From the NCBI RefSeq assembly GCF_022682495.2, contig NC_071391.1:124353896-124417895 (forward strand): DNA of 64,000 nucleotides, read 5' to 3'. The notes under the pieces were generated by a model. That model was not told the DNA's origin. It ran no database searches and saw only the letters and a program-made list of their open reading frames with translations. Below, one piece after another: positions 62,318-64,000 of the stretch. Every line of letters begins with the position of its first letter. Positions within the stretch are counted from its first letter, which is position 1. The stretch comes from Desmodus rotundus. Lineage: Eukaryota; Chordata; Mammalia; Chiroptera; Phyllostomidae. Made by a program: the position numbers and the translations under genes.

Positions 62318-63390
62318 AATCTCTCCAAGGGCTTGAGACTCAGCACCCCCCCACACACACCAATAAAGGGCAGAGAGAAGAAAAAATAGATAACTGGGTT
62401 CCTTTTATATAACCAGCAAATTTTAATTCAAAATAAGCCTATTACCTGGAAGAGAAGGAAATCACAATCCTGGAACTTAGAGCTTATGGCTTGAATAAAA
62501 ATGAACATCCTCAAAACATTTCCTATTATACACTGAAGACATTACAGAGGATTCTTTATATCCCTCCTCAGTTTTAGCCTTGTGGCCACACCAACATCTG
62601 AACTTTGAACCAGTGACGCCTCCAATGCATTACCGAGTGTAACTGAAGGTAGAAGGTGCAATATGACCATGGTGATGATGGCAGCATCAGCATTTAAACC
62701 ATACCACCTGATTTCAAACCTCCTGGGAGTGGGGAGGGTAGTCTGTCAACTTCTCATGGTCCCTTGTAGTCCTAGATTCATAAAACTCATGTGAAAAGGA
62801 AAAATAAAAATGATTTGAAGAGTAGAATGTTTAGGTAAATGGGGTAACTAAGTAACCAAATGAATCAGTCAAAAGTACACTGATCAACTGCTAAGCTGGT
62901 GACTCATTTGCAAACTCAAATTGTGTACCACTAAGTAACTAATAAATATCACTTATGATCCTCGGCTATGTTGACCCTTATCAATCAAGCTTTACCCTAA
63001 CTTATAGTTAGTATGTTTGAATGATTAAATATACAATGTTGGGCCAATATGTGTTTCAGCTATGGTACTAATTAGACAGGATACACAAAACCTCAGAACC
63101 TTAAAAAAACAAAGGCAAAGCATGAGTCACTCTGTCAACCAAAGGACTTCACAGCTCTCTGCCTTGGGAAAGCTAAAACGCTTGCAAAATAAGACCTTGA
63201 TGACATTTTAGGTAGTTATTACACTTTGTCTCCCAGTTCCCATGACCATGATGGGTCAGATCAAATTATTAACAGAACATACCCTATATGCAAAAGAAGA
63301 TGCTATTAAGTGTGAAGGAGAGAGGGAGAAAGGAATTAAAGAAAAAGGCAGCATGAATGGAAGGGTATACCTCTTCCAGCTCTCATTCTA
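62318..63390. other. SRBD1: Unannotated intronic stretch
   Basis: No gene or repeat recognised. Confidence 0.42.
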
Positions 63391-63393
63391 ATA

Positions 63394-63955
63394 TTGGGTT
63401 GGCCAAAAAGTTCATTTGGTTTTTTCCATAAGATGGCTCTAGTAGCGCTTAGTTAAACTTCATTCAAAACAATTTTGTTAGACTGTATTGTGACAGCCGC
63501 CATATCAGCGTGCATTAAAAAGAACTTATCCAAATTGGTGAATTTTTGTGTAGACAGTGTAATATTGAAGATAGAAGAAAATAACCAACCTTTTCAGCAT
63601 ATTATGCTTTATTATTTCAAGAAAGGGAAAAACACAACTGAAATGCAAAAAAAAAAAAAAAATTGTGCAGTGTACGGAGAAGGTGCTGTGACTGATCGAA
63701 CATGTCAAAAGTGGTTTGTGAAGTCTCCTACTAGAGATTTTTCACTGGATGATGCTCCACAGTCGGGTAGACCAGTTGAAGTTGACAGCGATAAAATCGA
63801 GACATTAACTAAGAACAATCAACGTTCTACCATGTGGGAGATAGCCAACATACTCAGACATACTCAAAATATCCAAATCAATAAAGGTATTGATGAAAAT
63901 GAAAAATGTCTTTAATTTTACAGTAAAAACTATACAGACTTGTTGGCCAACCCAA
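63394..63955 (+). mobile_element. Internally deleted mariner element, copy 2
   Basis: A 562-bp element with TA duplications at 63392-63393 and 63956-63957 and inverted ends TTGGGTTGGCCAAAAAGTTC / ...TTGGCCAACCCAA. It has the same plan as the copy at 38850-39404: 5' UTR, transposase DNA-binding half, then a jump to the 3' UTR, so it lacks the D,D34D catalytic domain. It differs from copy 1 by a small duplication near 63850-63865 and point changes. Confidence 0.92.
63571..63915 (+). pseudogene. Mariner transposase N-terminal remnant
   Basis: The frame holds the two helix-turn-helix DNA-binding regions of a mariner transposase (HIMLYYFKKGKN, DRTCQKWF, DAPQSGRP, IETLTKNNQRST) and then passes into 3' UTR sequence. 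The start position is ATA (63571-63573) where copy 1 has ATG. The frame happens to stay open, even upstream through the 5' UTR, giving 146 codons from 63475, but it has no catalytic domain and an expanded A-run adds lysines. Any product could at most bind the element ends. Confidence 0.8.
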
Positions 63956-64000
63956 TACCTATTTCCTAATACCTAACTATTCTTTCAACCCCTGGTCAAT

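Larger units (their letters stand above)
28200..64000 (-). other. SRBD1: SRBD1 upstream intron (continues beyond window)
   Basis: At least 35.8 kb of intron 5' of the exon at 28108-28199. I looked for the expected preceding coding segment, which should end in phase 2 with a split cysteine codon, and did not recognise it, so it probably lies beyond 64000. This intron holds most of the mobile elements in the window, including the HAL1-like element and all three internally deleted mariners. Large repeat-rich introns are usual for this gene in mammals. Confidence 0.7.

Noticed and set aside
1..64000. Endogenous retrovirus, CRISPR array, bacterial operon or novel multi-gene system
   Set aside because: I saw no gag/pol/env-like frames, paired LTRs, regularly spaced repeats or gene clusters. 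The sequence is explained by host introns and transposable elements.
28200..64000. The SRBD1 exon preceding the one at 28108-28199
   Set aside because: I searched by eye for a phase-2 donor with the expected Tex-family motif on the minus strand and found no convincing match. It is likely outside the window.

Overview
The window is vertebrate nuclear DNA, almost certainly from a bat. It has no bacterial-type gene organisation: it is AT-rich, long open frames are absent, and old mammalian repeats (MIR, L2, L1M, MER5-type hAT elements) are layered throughout. Eight tRNA-derived SINEs carry the AGCCCTGGCTGG head and a TCGATTCCC-type B box typical of the chiropteran Ves family. Together with a half-L1 (HAL1)-like element and relatively young mariner copies, they point to a microbat (Ves-bearing) genome. 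Species cannot be read from the sequence.

The only protein-coding gene I can support is SRBD1 (S1 RNA-binding domain protein 1, the animal Tex homologue), on the minus strand. Two consecutive internal exons are visible: 28108-28199 and 20780-20862. They join in frame (phase 1) and have strong splice sites. They encode the end of the YqgF/RNase H-like domain and the start of the helix-hairpin-helix region. Everything else is intron of this gene: the upstream intron from 28200 to the window end, the 7.2 kb intron between the exons, and a downstream intron from 20779 to the window start. No further SRBD1 exon was recognised by eye.

Layout on the plus coordinate axis: 1-134, a TA-flanked Tc1/mariner-type MITE; 0.1-10 kb, mostly unannotated intron with a few hairpins and an exon-like segment; 10-17 kb, an L2 fragment, a cluster of four MER5/hAT-like elements, L1M fragments, a second MITE and a Ves; 19-29 kb, the two SRBD1 exons with L1M and MIR fragments between and around them; 29-36.3 kb, Ves copies and a nearly complete HAL1-like retrotransposon with matching target-site duplications; 37-41 kb, a hAT MITE with an 8-bp duplication, an internally deleted mariner, MER5 and L1M; 41-48.8 kb, unannotated intron with two exon-like segments; 48.8-49.4 kb, an older deleted mariner; 51-60 kb, Ves, MIR and a 3-kb L1 remnant split by a Ves; 60-64 kb, MIR, L2, a TA-flanked MITE and a second internally deleted mariner sharing its deletion with the one at 38.9 kb.

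I found no operon, CRISPR array, intact transposase or reverse transcriptase, retroviral provirus or new multi-gene system. The most informative content is the transposable-element record: a HAL1-like element with precise boundaries, and two mariner deletion derivatives that look like copies of one non-autonomous founder. Three exon-like segments are listed as weak candidates only.
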